NCBI GenBank assembly: GCA_026988135.1
Contig: JALSLT010000016.1
Coordinates: forward strand, 1-23,932
Source: Desulfurobacterium sp.
Lineage (GTDB): Bacteria > Aquificota > Aquificia > Desulfurobacteriales > Desulfurobacteriaceae
DNA: 23,932 bases
Reading direction: 5' to 3'
Shown: positions 7,414-15,289 of the stretch, piece after piece
Layout: each line of letters opens with the position of its first letter
Position numbering within the stretch: the first letter of the stretch is position 1
Translations under genes and position numbers: made by a program
Notes under the pieces: model-generated
What the model was told of the DNA's origin: nothing
Seen by the model: the letters and a program-made list of their open reading frames with translations, nothing else
The model's database searches: none

Positions 7414-8967
7414 ATGGTGAAAGATATCCATGAAAGTAAAATTTTAATTCTTGATTTTGGTTCCCAATATACGCAGTTGATTGCAAGGCGACTAAGAGAA
7501 AATCATATCTATTGTGAGATTCACCCGTTTAATATATCTATAGAGAAGATTGAAAAGTTTGCTCCGAAGGGGATAATTCTTTCCGGTGGTCCTGCAAGTG
7601 TTTATTCTGAGAATTCGCCGAAGATTGGTACGGAGATATTCAAAATGAATATTCCTGTGTTGGGAATCTGTTATGGAATGCAGCTTTTAACTTATCTTTT
7701 TGGCGGTGAAGTTGTTAAAGCCGAAAGACATGAGTATGGGAAGTCCGAACTTTTAATCTTGGATAAGGGAGACCTTTTTAAAAATGTTTCAGGTAGTTTG
7801 CCTGTATGGATGAGTCACGGAGATAGAGTTTTAAAGATGCCGGAAGGTTTCGAGCCTATTGCGGAAACAGAAAACGCTCCTTATGCTGCCATGAGAAATG
7901 AAGAACAAAGAGTTTATGGTGTGCAATTCCATCCCGAAGTCAAACACACACAGTTCGGCGGGAAAATTCTTGAAAACTTTGCTGTTGAGATTTGTGGTTG
8001 TGAGCCTTCATGGACGATGGAGAATTTTATAGAGTATGAGATAGATAAAATAAAAGAAACCGTTGGGAATAAGAATGTTATATGCGCACTATCCGGTGGT
8101 GTGGATTCTTCCGTTGTTGCAGCTTTACTTCATAAAGCAATAAAGGAACAACTTTACCCCATATTTGTTGATACGGGGCTTTTGAGAAAAGGTGAAAGGG
8201 AAAGTGTTGAGAAGACATTTATGGAAAAATTTCACATGAAAAATTTTAAAACGGTTGATGCTTCGGATCTTTTTCTTAAAAGACTAAAAGGAGTAACTGA
8301 CCCTGAAGAGAAAAGAAAGATTATAGGTCATACATTTATAGAAGTCTTTGAAAAGGCGGCAAAAGAGATGCCCGATGCTGAATTTTTAGCACAGGGGACT
8401 TTATATCCCGATGTTATAGAAAGTGTATCTGTAAAAGGTCCTTCGGCAACGATAAAATCACATCATAACGTTGGAGGACTTCCTGAAAGATTGAACTTTA
8501 AGTTAATTGAGCCGTTAAGAGAGCTTTTTAAAGATGAGGTTAGAGAGCTTGGAAAAGAGCTGGGATTACCGGATGAAATAATAAAGAGACAACCGTTCCC
8601 TGGTCCAGGTCTTGCCATTAGGATTATAGATGAAGTAAAACCCGAATATCTTGAAATTCTTAGAGAAGCTGATGCTATAGTGCTTGAAGAGATAAAAAAA
8701 GCTGGTCTTTACAATGAAATTTGGCAATCATTTGCAGTTTTTCTTCCGTTGAAAACAGTTGGAGTTATGGGAGATGAAAGGACTTATGATTATGTTATAG
8801 CAATAAGAGCTGTTGAAAGTACAGACGGAATGACGGCAGATTGGGTGAAACTTCCCTATGAGCTTATTGAAAAGGTTTCAAACAGAGTAATAAATGAAGT
8901 GAAAGGAGTTAACAGAGTTGTTTATGATATAACGTCAAAACCTCCGGGAACAATAGAATGGGAGTAA
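7414..8967 (+). CDS. guaA: GMP synthase (glutamine-hydrolysing)
   Basis: A 517-residue two-domain enzyme that makes GMP from XMP, ATP and glutamine in purine synthesis. The N-terminal class I glutamine amidotransferase shows the nucleophile C86 in GICYGMQ and the H173/E175 pair in VQFHPEV. The ATP-pyrophosphatase domain has the P-loop SGGVDSS at 227-233. The C-terminal dimerisation domain contains QPFPGPGLAIR and ends in the family tail KPPGTIEWE. The ATG at 7414 was chosen over one at 7372 because it follows a ribosome binding site (AAAGAGGG, 7401-7408), and the upstream ATG would overlap the promoter -10 region. It is the first gene of a tight nine-gene plus-strand run. Confidence 0.97.
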   Translation: MVKDIHESKILILDFGSQYTQLIARRLRENHIYCEIHPFNISIEKIEKFAPKGIILSGGPASVYSENSPKIGTEIFKMNIPVLGICYGMQLLTYLFGGEVVKAERHEYGKSELLILDKGDLFKNVSGSLPVWMSHGDRVLKMPEGFEPIAETENAPYAAMRNEEQRVYGVQFHPEVKHTQFGGKILENFAVEICGCEPSWTMENFIEYEIDKIKETVGNKNVICALSGGVDSSVVAALLHKAIKEQLYPIFVDTGLLRKGERESVEKTFMEKFHMKNFKTVDASDLFLKRLKGVTDPEEKRKIIGHTFIEVFEKAAKEMPDAEFLAQGTLYPDVIESVSVKGPSATIKSHHNVGGLPERLNFKLIEPLRELFKDEVRELGKELGLPDEIIKRQPFPGPGLAIRIIDEVKPEYLEILREADAIVLEEIKKAGLYNEIWQSFAVFLPLKTVGVMGDERTYDYVIAIRAVESTDGMTADWVKLPYELIEKVSNRVINEVKGVNRVVYDITSKPPGTIEWE

Positions 8968-8971
8968 AAGT

Positions 8972-9877
8972 ATGAAAGAATCAGTTGAAAAAATTAAAGG
9001 TTTTAAAGAGAAAAAAAATGCTGTTATTCTTGCTCATTTTTATCAGGAGGCAGAAATACAGGAAGCAGCTGACTTTGTCGGAGATTCCCTTGAACTTGCC
9101 AGAAAAGCTACAGAGATAGATGCGGAAATTATCGTTATGTGTGGTGTTTACTTCATGGCGGAAACCGTTAAAATTTTGAATTCTGATAAAAAAGTACTGA
9201 TACCGTATCCAAAGGCTGGTTGTCTTATGGCTGATATGGTTTTTGAAGAAGAGCTTAAATCTTTCAGAGAAAAGTATCCCGAATATGTTGTGGTAACTTA
9301 CGTGAATAGTACTGCAGAAGTGAAAGCACTTTCCGATATATGTTGTACATCGGCAAATGCTGTTAGGGTTATAGAATCACTTGATACGGATAAAATTTTA
9401 TTTGTTCCGGATAGAAATCTTGGGGAATTTATTGCCGAACAAGTTCCGGAGAAAGAGATAAAATTGTGGGAAGGGTATTGTCCTGTTCATGAAAAGATTC
9501 CTATTGATAGAGTAAAAGAATTAAAAAAGAAGTATTCGGAAGCCGTTTTTATAGTTCATCCGGAGTGCAGAAAAGAGATTCGGAAGTTTGCTGATTTTGT
9601 GGGAAGTACGTCAAAAATTATAAATTATGTTAAGGAAAGTGTTGAAAGGGAGTTTATTGTTGGTACGGAAGAAGGAATAATTTATCAGCTTAAAAAATCA
9701 AAACCTGAAGCAAAATTCTATCCGGCATACCAAGAGTTTATCTGTGATCAGATGAAGATGATTACAGTTGAAAGGATAATAAACTCTATTACGGAAGAGA
9801 AATATGAGATTCAGGTTAAACCTGAAATTGCTGAAAAGGCAAAGTTGGCAATAGAAAAGATGTTGGCAGTTAAATAG
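8972..9877 (+). CDS. nadA: Quinolinate synthase NadA
   Basis: A 301-residue enzyme that condenses iminoaspartate with dihydroxyacetone phosphate to quinolinate in NAD synthesis. The three cysteines expected to hold the [4Fe-4S] cluster are visible: C84 in KAGCLMADM, C170 in EGYCPVHEKI and C258 in FICDQMKMIT. The N-terminal AHFYQ and GDSLELA motifs are also present. The length fits the short, thermophile-type NadA. It begins four bases after the guaA stop, and its ribosome binding site (GGGAG) lies inside the end of guaA, so the two are co-translated. No nadB or nadC is in the window. Confidence 0.96.
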   Translation: MKESVEKIKGFKEKKNAVILAHFYQEAEIQEAADFVGDSLELARKATEIDAEIIVMCGVYFMAETVKILNSDKKVLIPYPKAGCLMADMVFEEELKSFREKYPEYVVVTYVNSTAEVKALSDICCTSANAVRVIESLDTDKILFVPDRNLGEFIAEQVPEKEIKLWEGYCPVHEKIPIDRVKELKKKYSEAVFIVHPECRKEIRKFADFVGSTSKIINYVKESVEREFIVGTEEGIIYQLKKSKPEAKFYPAYQEFICDQMKMITVERIINSITEEKYEIQVKPEIAEKAKLAIEKMLAVK

Positions 9878-9887
9878 CGGAGGTAAA

Positions 9888-10349
9888 ATGTCATCGGATA
9901 AAAGATTTGAAGTTAAACAGAGCCTACTTTTTATGGCAATACCTGTAACAATAGATATTATAATTCTTATAGGGGCAATACTTGCTACCGGAATTTTAAG
10001 ATTTTTGCTTTTGGGAATATTAGTGGCTTTACTTTATCTCCTTTACAAGCAGTTGAAACCGACCCTTACCAACTTTAGATTTGTTATGACTTCAAAATAC
10101 GTAAGGGTTGAGAATTTCAAAGGTGATATTGTTAGAGAGCTTGATTGGAAGAATGTGGAAGCTGCAGCTGCAGGATATAAAGTAGCACTTAAAAAGATTT
10201 ACTTTTATAATTTCTATTTTAGAGTCAAGAAAGAAGAGGATCTTATCTTTGCTGTTACAACTACCCAATCGGATCTTGCTTCAAAGTTTCAGCAGTTTAT
10301 AAAAGTTTTTGTTAGAAAAAAGATTCCTATTCAAATTGTTAAGCCTTGA
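9888..10349 (+). CDS. Membrane protein with two N-terminal helices and a bacterial PH-like domain
   Basis: A 153-residue protein of unknown function. Two hydrophobic segments form a hairpin (about residues 12-32 and 35-53) and are followed by a soluble beta-rich part (about 60-150). That part contains FVMTSKYVRVENFKG and a final amphipathic helix (SDLASKFQQFIKVFV), a layout like bacterial PH (bPH) domains. A strong GGAGG ribosome binding site lies just upstream, and the gene sits ten bases after nadA. Nothing in the sequence shows catalysis. It may be a membrane scaffold or sensor in this operon; the PH-like call rests on pattern only. Confidence 0.6.
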   Translation: MSSDKRFEVKQSLLFMAIPVTIDIIILIGAILATGILRFLLLGILVALLYLLYKQLKPTLTNFRFVMTSKYVRVENFKGDIVRELDWKNVEAAAAGYKVALKKIYFYNFYFRVKKEEDLIFAVTTTQSDLASKFQQFIKVFVRKKIPIQIVKP

Positions 10350-10360
10350 GGAGACGGTAG

Positions 10361-10777
10361 ATGAAAGAATCTTCTATCAGGATTGTTCTTACATTGCCTA
10401 AGGAGACATGGGATAATCCCGTAATTTGTAAACTTATAAAGGATTATGATCTTGTGGTTAATATCCTGAGAGCGGAGATTTTACCAAAGATGGAAGGCTC
10501 TGCTGTTCTTGAACTTAAAGGGACTTCCGATAAATTACAGAAAGCTATCAACTTTCTTAAGAGTATAAATGTGAAAATAAGACCTTTGGAACTTGATATA
10601 ATTAGAGAGGATGAGAAATGTGTTCACTGCGGAGCATGTATAGCTCCATGTCCTACAAACGCTTTTCATCTTAATGCGGAAACGTTTAGAGTTGAGTTTG
10701 ATAAATTAAAATGTGTGGGTTGCGGGCATTGTATAGCTGCATGTCCAACGCGCATTATCTATTCGCCTGATTTTTAG
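10361..10777 (+). CDS. NIL-domain 4Fe-4S ferredoxin (candidate electron carrier for homocysteine synthesis from aspartate semialdehyde)
   Basis: A 138-residue cytoplasmic protein. Residues about 5-78 form a small ferredoxin-like alpha/beta NIL domain. The C-terminal part holds two 4Fe-4S cluster motifs, CVHCGACIAPCP and CVGCGHCIAACP, each of the CxxCxxCxxxCP type. This architecture matches the methanogen protein that works with the DUF39/COG1900 sulfurtransferase to turn L-aspartate semialdehyde into homocysteine. That partner is not in the window, so the role here is inference from architecture. The gene follows the PH-like protein by 11 bases with a GAGGAG ribosome binding site. Confidence 0.8.
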   Translation: MKESSIRIVLTLPKETWDNPVICKLIKDYDLVVNILRAEILPKMEGSAVLELKGTSDKLQKAINFLKSINVKIRPLELDIIREDEKCVHCGACIAPCPTNAFHLNAETFRVEFDKLKCVGCGHCIAACPTRIIYSPDF

Positions 10778-10785
10778 GAGGGAAT

Positions 10786-11022
10786 GTGTTTCAGTTCTTA
10801 CTTGTCCTTATTTTGCTTTTAATAATTATGCTGTTTCTCTTTTCACTTAAAATCTTCTTTATTTTGGAAGGTTTTTCCGGAAAGTTAAAAGATATAGATG
10901 CAAGAGTTGTTAAGTTGGAGAAGGAGTACTTTCAGCTTAAAACTAAATTTAATCAGATAGAGAGTAGGTTTAAAATGATGGTTAATCAGCTTTCCAACCT
11001 TAATAATAGGGAGAAATTGTAA
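10786..11022 (+). CDS. Small membrane-anchored coiled-coil protein
   Basis: A 78-residue protein with one N-terminal membrane helix (about residues 2-25, rich in Leu/Ile/Phe) followed by a charged heptad-like segment predicted to form a coiled coil (about 35-72). The start is GTG at 10786, four bases after an AGGAGG site, which is short spacing. An ATG two bases earlier is in another frame that stops soon, so GTG is the likely start. The stop codon overlaps the argF ATG (TAATG). No family was recognised. The layout recalls small division or envelope scaffold proteins, but nothing proves this. Confidence 0.6.
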   Translation: MFQFLLVLILLLIIMLFLFSLKIFFILEGFSGKLKDIDARVVKLEKEYFQLKTKFNQIESRFKMMVNQLSNLNNREKL

Positions 11023-11939
11023 TGAGAGATTTTATATCTATGCTCGATATTACACAGGAAGAGCTTTTTGAAATTCTTGAGATGACTGAAGTTTTGAAAG
11101 AGAAGCGAAAAAGAGGTGAGAGTTTCCATCCGTTGAGGGGTAAAGCGTTAGCTCTTGTATTCGAAAAGCCGTCAACAAGGACGAGAGTTTCTTTCGAAGT
11201 GGGTATGTTCCAGTTGGGAGGAATCGGGGTGTATATGGATTCCGGGAGTTCTCAACTTGGAAGAGGGGAGCCTGTTAGGGACACCGCAAGGGTCCTTTCA
11301 AGGTATGTTGACGGTATTGTTATAAGGACTTTTGGTCAGGATAGAATAGTAGAGCTTGGGAGATATTCTAAAGTACCCGTGATTAATGCTCTGTCTAATG
11401 AGGAACATCCTTGCCAGATTCTTGCGGATCTATTTACTATAAGAGAGTACTGTAGAGAGCTGGAAGGACTTAAAGTTGCTTATTTGGGAGATGGAAATAA
11501 TGTGTGTAATTCATGGTTGATAGGTGCTGCAATGGTCGGTATGAGTTTTTATGCGGCTACGCCGGAAGGTTACGAACCTGATTCTTTTTATGTGGAAAAA
11601 GCTAAAGAGATAGCTGAAAAGACAGGGGCTAAAATTGTAATAACTAACGATCCGATTGAGGCTATCAAAGAGGCAAACGTTGTTTATACTGATGTATGGG
11701 CCAGTATGGGTCAGGAAGGGGAAGTTGAAAAGAGAAAGGAACTTTTTATGCCGTATCAAATAAATAGCGAGCTTTTCAAGCATGCAAAACCTGATGTTTT
11801 ATTTATGCATTGTCTTCCTGCTCATAGAGGAGAGGAAGTAACCAACGACGTTATAGAAAGTTGTCGTTCTATAGTTTGGGACCAGGCGGAAAACAGACTT
11901 CATGTACAGAAAGCGCTACTTGCAAAGCTGATTAGGTAG
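11022..11939 (+). CDS. argF: Ornithine carbamoyltransferase
   Basis: A 305-residue enzyme that makes citrulline from ornithine and carbamoyl phosphate in arginine synthesis. The carbamoyl-phosphate loop STRTR is at 51-55, HPCQ at 129-132 and the ornithine-type HCLP at 263-266. These distinguish it from aspartate carbamoyltransferase. Length is normal for the anabolic enzyme. Its ATG overlaps the preceding stop by one base, and it is followed after nine bases by the shikimate-pathway gene. No other arginine gene is in the window, so the operon is functionally mixed. Confidence 0.96.
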   Translation: MRDFISMLDITQEELFEILEMTEVLKEKRKRGESFHPLRGKALALVFEKPSTRTRVSFEVGMFQLGGIGVYMDSGSSQLGRGEPVRDTARVLSRYVDGIVIRTFGQDRIVELGRYSKVPVINALSNEEHPCQILADLFTIREYCRELEGLKVAYLGDGNNVCNSWLIGAAMVGMSFYAATPEGYEPDSFYVEKAKEIAEKTGAKIVITNDPIEAIKEANVVYTDVWASMGQEGEVEKRKELFMPYQINSELFKHAKPDVLFMHCLPAHRGEEVTNDVIESCRSIVWDQAENRLHVQKALLAKLIR

Positions 11940-11948
11940 GGAGGACCG

Positions 11949-12953
11949 ATGGGAAAAGAACTAATAGTAAAAGTAAAGTCACCTGAAGATAAAATGGTAA
12001 TAACAACATCTCTGGAGTCCGGAATAACGGCTCTGCTTTTTGAGAGTGAAGGGAGTGAAAAGGTAAGAAAACTGGCAAAAATTAAAACCATAGCTCCGGA
12101 TGGTGATTATAAACTTGGCGAAGATTTTATAATAGTTAAAATTAAAAACAAAGATGACGAAGAAAAAGCGGCAAATTTTTTAAAACAGGGAAAGAACGTA
12201 ATAGTTAAAACGACTGATTGGACAATTATTCCGATAGAAAATCTTTTAGCACAAGGCGAGAATCTATACGCTTGGGTAAGAAATGCCGAAGAAGCGAAGA
12301 CAGCCATAACTATCCTTGAGAAGGGAACGAAAGGAGTTGTTCTTGATACGGAAGATATTAACGAAATCAAGAAAACCGGAGAGGTTATAAGGCTTGCTGG
12401 AGAAAAAGTTGATTTGAAGAAGGCGAGAATCACCGGAGTCCAATCGATAGGGATGTGTGATAGAGTATGTATCGATACGGCTTCCTTAATGGAAAGGGGA
12501 GAAGGATCTCTTATAGGAAATTCTTCGGCAGGAATGTTCCTTGTCCATGCTGAAACGGAATCCAATCCGTACGTTGCAGCACGTCCATTCAGAGTAAATG
12601 CCGGTGCGGTTCATATGTATGTAAAACTACCCAATGGTAAGACAAAATACCTGTCTGAAATTGAAAGTGGTGATGAAATAATGATATATAACTACAAAGG
12701 TGAAGGGCGGATAGCCTACGTTGGTAGAGCAAAGGTTGAAAGAAGACCGATGCTACTTATAGAGGCCGAAACAGAAGACGGAAAAAAAGTTGCAGGAATT
12801 CTCCAAAATGCCGAAACTATAAGATTAACTACTCCGGAAGGTAACCCCATATCAGTTGTTGAGCTAAAACCCGGAGATGATATTCTTGTATATACGGAAA
12901 AACCCGGAAGACACTTTGGAATGAAGGTTGAAGAAACGATAATTGAGAAATAG
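11949..12953 (+). CDS. 3-dehydroquinate synthase II (archaeal-type AroB')
   Basis: A 334-residue protein of the 3-dehydroquinate synthase II family, unrelated in sequence to classical AroB. Conserved segments seen include GMCDRVCIDTASLMERGEGSLIG, followed by SSAGMFLVHAE, then the run YVAARPFRVNAGAVHMYV and the C-terminal PGRHFGM. The family oxidatively deaminates and cyclises 2-amino-3,7-dideoxy-D-threo-hept-6-ulosonate with NAD+ to give 3-dehydroquinate, replacing the DAHP/AroB route to aromatic amino acids. Its substrate is made by an aldolase from aspartate semialdehyde; that gene is not in the window. A strong GGGAGG site lies upstream. Strong family match, with function inferred from archaeal relatives. 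Confidence 0.93.
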   Translation: MGKELIVKVKSPEDKMVITTSLESGITALLFESEGSEKVRKLAKIKTIAPDGDYKLGEDFIIVKIKNKDDEEKAANFLKQGKNVIVKTTDWTIIPIENLLAQGENLYAWVRNAEEAKTAITILEKGTKGVVLDTEDINEIKKTGEVIRLAGEKVDLKKARITGVQSIGMCDRVCIDTASLMERGEGSLIGNSSAGMFLVHAETESNPYVAARPFRVNAGAVHMYVKLPNGKTKYLSEIESGDEIMIYNYKGEGRIAYVGRAKVERRPMLLIEAETEDGKKVAGILQNAETIRLTTPEGNPISVVELKPGDDILVYTEKPGRHFGMKVEETIIEK

Positions 12954-12961
12954 GAGGGATA

Positions 12962-13246
12962 ATGGACTTCTTTAAAGAGTTTTTATCTGATGTTCCCGAT
13001 AGCGGTTTTGATGAGGGGAAACTTTGTGACATTTACCTTCAGAGAGTTTTTGAAAACCCGGAAGACACGGCACGGTTTAAATGGGGTGTTTCTATAATGA
13101 GATTTTCCGGAGATAACCTTGAAGAAGCCAAAACCCTGGCAACATTTAATAATTATAAGTTGGCCCTTGACTTTGCAAAGAAGGTAAAAGAGGCATTTCA
13201 AGAAAAAGGTCATGAAACATACCTGAAAGGAGAAATTGACGAATGA
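12962..13246 (+). CDS. Conserved-looking small protein of unknown function
   Basis: A 94-residue acidic, probably soluble and mostly helical protein, not recognised. It has an AGGAGGG ribosome binding site seven bases before the ATG, starts eight bases after the 3-dehydroquinate synthase II stop, and its TGA overlaps the hldD start. That placement makes it a real gene. Visible features are an acidic N-terminal third (with one Cys) and a C-terminal segment resembling a substrate-of-chaperone or adaptor helix pair (LATFNNYKLALDFAKKVKEA). No catalytic motif is seen. Confidence 0.65.
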   Translation: MDFFKEFLSDVPDSGFDEGKLCDIYLQRVFENPEDTARFKWGVSIMRFSGDNLEEAKTLATFNNYKLALDFAKKVKEAFQEKGHETYLKGEIDE

Positions 13247-14190
13247 TGAAGTTTCTTGTAACGGGAGGAGCGGGATTTATCGGCTCAAATCTTGCTTTTG
13301 AACTAAGGAAGAGATATCCGGATTCGCAAGTTGTTATCCTTGACGATTTTTCTTCAGGGCACTTTAAAAACATTATAGGATTTGACGGAGAGATAATAAC
13401 AGGTTCGATAGCAGATTCGGAAATTCTTAAAGAGATAGAAGATGGGAGCTTTAATGTAATTTTCCATCAGGCTGCGAATGTTGATACTACCGATATGAGA
13501 CAGAAAGAGATGATGGAAATTAACTGTGAATCGTTTAAAAAAATTCTTAATATAGCTTTGAAAAACAACTCTTCTGTAATCTATGCTTCATCAGCGGCTG
13601 TTTACGGTAATGGTGAAGTGCCGATGAAAGTTAATCAGAAATTATTACCGGAAAATGTTTACGGATTTTCAAAATACGCTATGGATATGGTTACGTACAG
13701 ATTTATAAAGGAGCATCCCGAAATTCATGTAGTAGGGCTCAGATATTTTAATGTTTACGGTCCCAGAGAAACATTTAAAGAAAAGATGGCAAGTATGGTT
13801 TTAAAGCTTGCTATTCAGGTAATGAAAAGCAACAAACCTAAGCTTTTCAAGTGGGGAGAGCAGAAAAGAGATTTTGTATATGTAATGGATTGTGTAGAAG
13901 CAAACATAAAAGGAATGGAATCCGGGAAAAGCGGAATTGTAAATGTAGGAACCGGAAGAGCGAGAACATTTAATGAAGTTGTTGAAATAATTAAAAAGAC
14001 TTTGGGAACAGATGTTGAGACAGAATACTTTAATAACCCTTATAAGTTTTACCAGAATTATACGGAAGCAGATCTTTCGGAGACAGAAAAAATACTTGGA
14101 TGGATACCTCGAACAACAATAGAAGAGGGAATACCTGAGTATGTAAACTGGATAAAGGAAAATATTGACATAGATGAGGTAATTTTTTAG
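13243..14190 (+). CDS. hldD: ADP-L-glycero-D-manno-heptose 6-epimerase
   Basis: A 315-residue short-chain dehydrogenase/epimerase of the RfaD/HldD type, which makes the heptose used in the LPS inner core. The NAD(P)-binding loop GGAGFIG is at 8-14, the catalytic pair Y140/K144 lies in NVYGFSKYAMD, and RYFNVYGPRE (167-176) plus FKWGEQKRDFVYV and YQNYTEADLS are typical of HldD rather than of UDP-galactose epimerase. Two ATGs (13243, 13246) are possible; the first overlaps the preceding stop. It is the last gene of the plus-strand run and ends seven bases from the convergent HD-GYP gene. No terminator is visible between them. Confidence 0.9.
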   Translation: MMKFLVTGGAGFIGSNLAFELRKRYPDSQVVILDDFSSGHFKNIIGFDGEIITGSIADSEILKEIEDGSFNVIFHQAANVDTTDMRQKEMMEINCESFKKILNIALKNNSSVIYASSAAVYGNGEVPMKVNQKLLPENVYGFSKYAMDMVTYRFIKEHPEIHVVGLRYFNVYGPRETFKEKMASMVLKLAIQVMKSNKPKLFKWGEQKRDFVYVMDCVEANIKGMESGKSGIVNVGTGRARTFNEVVEIIKKTLGTDVETEYFNNPYKFYQNYTEADLSETEKILGWIPRTTIEEGIPEYVNWIKENIDIDEVIF

Positions 14191-14197
14191 ATGGGGA

Positions 14198-15289
14198 TTA
14201 ACTTCCTTTATACTCATCTTTAAATCTTCTTTTTATCTCAAGAAGTTTATCTTTTTTATGAAGAACTGCTTTTACAATATCATCGTCAAACATTTTTCCT
14301 TCATTTTCTTTTAAGAACTCAAAAACTTTTTCCTCTGGCCACGCTTTTTTATAGGGTCTGTTGGATATTAAAGCATCAAAAACATCTACGATACAGGCAA
14401 TTCGACCATATATGGAAATCTCATCTCCTTTCTTTCCATAAGGGTAACCGTAACCATCTATCCTTTCATGATGTTCCAATGCTATTAGTGCAGCAATTTG
14501 TAACAGCTTACTTTTGCTTCCTCTCAAAATCTCATATCCGATAATTGTATGTTGCCACATAACTTCTCTTTCCTCTATGGAGAGTTTTCCGGGTTTTAGA
14601 AGAATAGCATCCGGAATTCCTATTTTTCCTATATCATGCATTTGAGTTGCAAGAAAGATTGTCTCAAGTTCATCATCAAAATGGAGGTAGTTAGCTATTT
14701 CTCTTGCATAAAGTCCTGTTCTTAAAATATGGTTTTTCGTTTCTTTATCTTTAAATTCAGCAGCATGGGAAAGCCTTAAAACAGTATCTTTATAAGCTTT
14801 ATTAAGCTCCTTATAAAGCGCTGTATTTTCTATGGCAGAAGCAGCGTATCCGCTTAAAAGAGTTAAAAGCTCTTCATCTTCCTCTGTATAATTTCCATGA
14901 AGTTTGTTTATAGCCTGAAAAACTCCTATGACTTCCCCTTTTCTGTTTATAAGTGGAATAGCAAGAATATTTTTTGTCTTGTAGCCGGTTTTTAAATCAA
15001 CACTTTTTTCAAAGCGATAATCTGAATAAGCATCATTAACAATAAGGGATTTACCGTTTTGAAAAACCCATCCGGCTATACCTTTATTCCAGGGAATCTC
15101 TATTTTTTTCACACCATGAGCTACGATGGTCCATAAAGTTCTATTTTTCATATCTGAAAGAAAAAGACTGCATCTATCAGCATCAAGAATATCTCTTGCA
15201 ACATCTGAAAGGAGTGAAAGAAGACGGGAAACATCCTTTTCCCTTGTAATCTTTTCGGCAAATTTAAGAAGTATCTGTACTTTATTCAT
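14198..15289 (-). CDS. GAF-HD-GYP protein, predicted cyclic di-GMP phosphodiesterase
   Basis: A 363-residue cytoplasmic signalling protein. A GAF sensor domain (about 19-160) is joined by a helix to an HD-GYP domain (about 170-350). The metal-binding HD pair is at H218-D219 (MHDIGKIGIP), the HHERIDGYGYP signature at 273-283 and the VDVFDAL motif at 301-307. HD-GYP enzymes hydrolyse c-di-GMP to GMP; some act on cyclic GMP-AMP. The GAF ligand cannot be read from sequence. Its ATG overlaps the stop of the metallo-beta-lactamase-fold gene (ATGA, 15286-15289), and an AAGGA site lies upstream, so it is translated with that gene. It is the last gene of the minus-strand signalling cluster. Confidence 0.9.
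   Translation of the reverse strand: MNKVQILLKFAEKITREKDVSRLLSLLSDVARDILDADRCSLFLSDMKNRTLWTIVAHGVKKIEIPWNKGIAGWVFQNGKSLIVNDAYSDYRFEKSVDLKTGYKTKNILAIPLINRKGEVIGVFQAINKLHGNYTEEDEELLTLLSGYAASAIENTALYKELNKAYKDTVLRLSHAAEFKDKETKNHILRTGLYAREIANYLHFDDELETIFLATQMHDIGKIGIPDAILLKPGKLSIEEREVMWQHTIIGYEILRGSKSKLLQIAALIALEHHERIDGYGYPYGKKGDEISIYGRIACIVDVFDALISNRPYKKAWPEEKVFEFLKENEGKMFDDDIVKAVLHKKDKLLEIKRRFKDEYKGS

Noticed and set aside
14188..14215. Terminator between the convergent hldD and HD-GYP genes
   Set aside because: Only AGATG/CATCT can pair, across a loop of about 22 bases; too weak to call.
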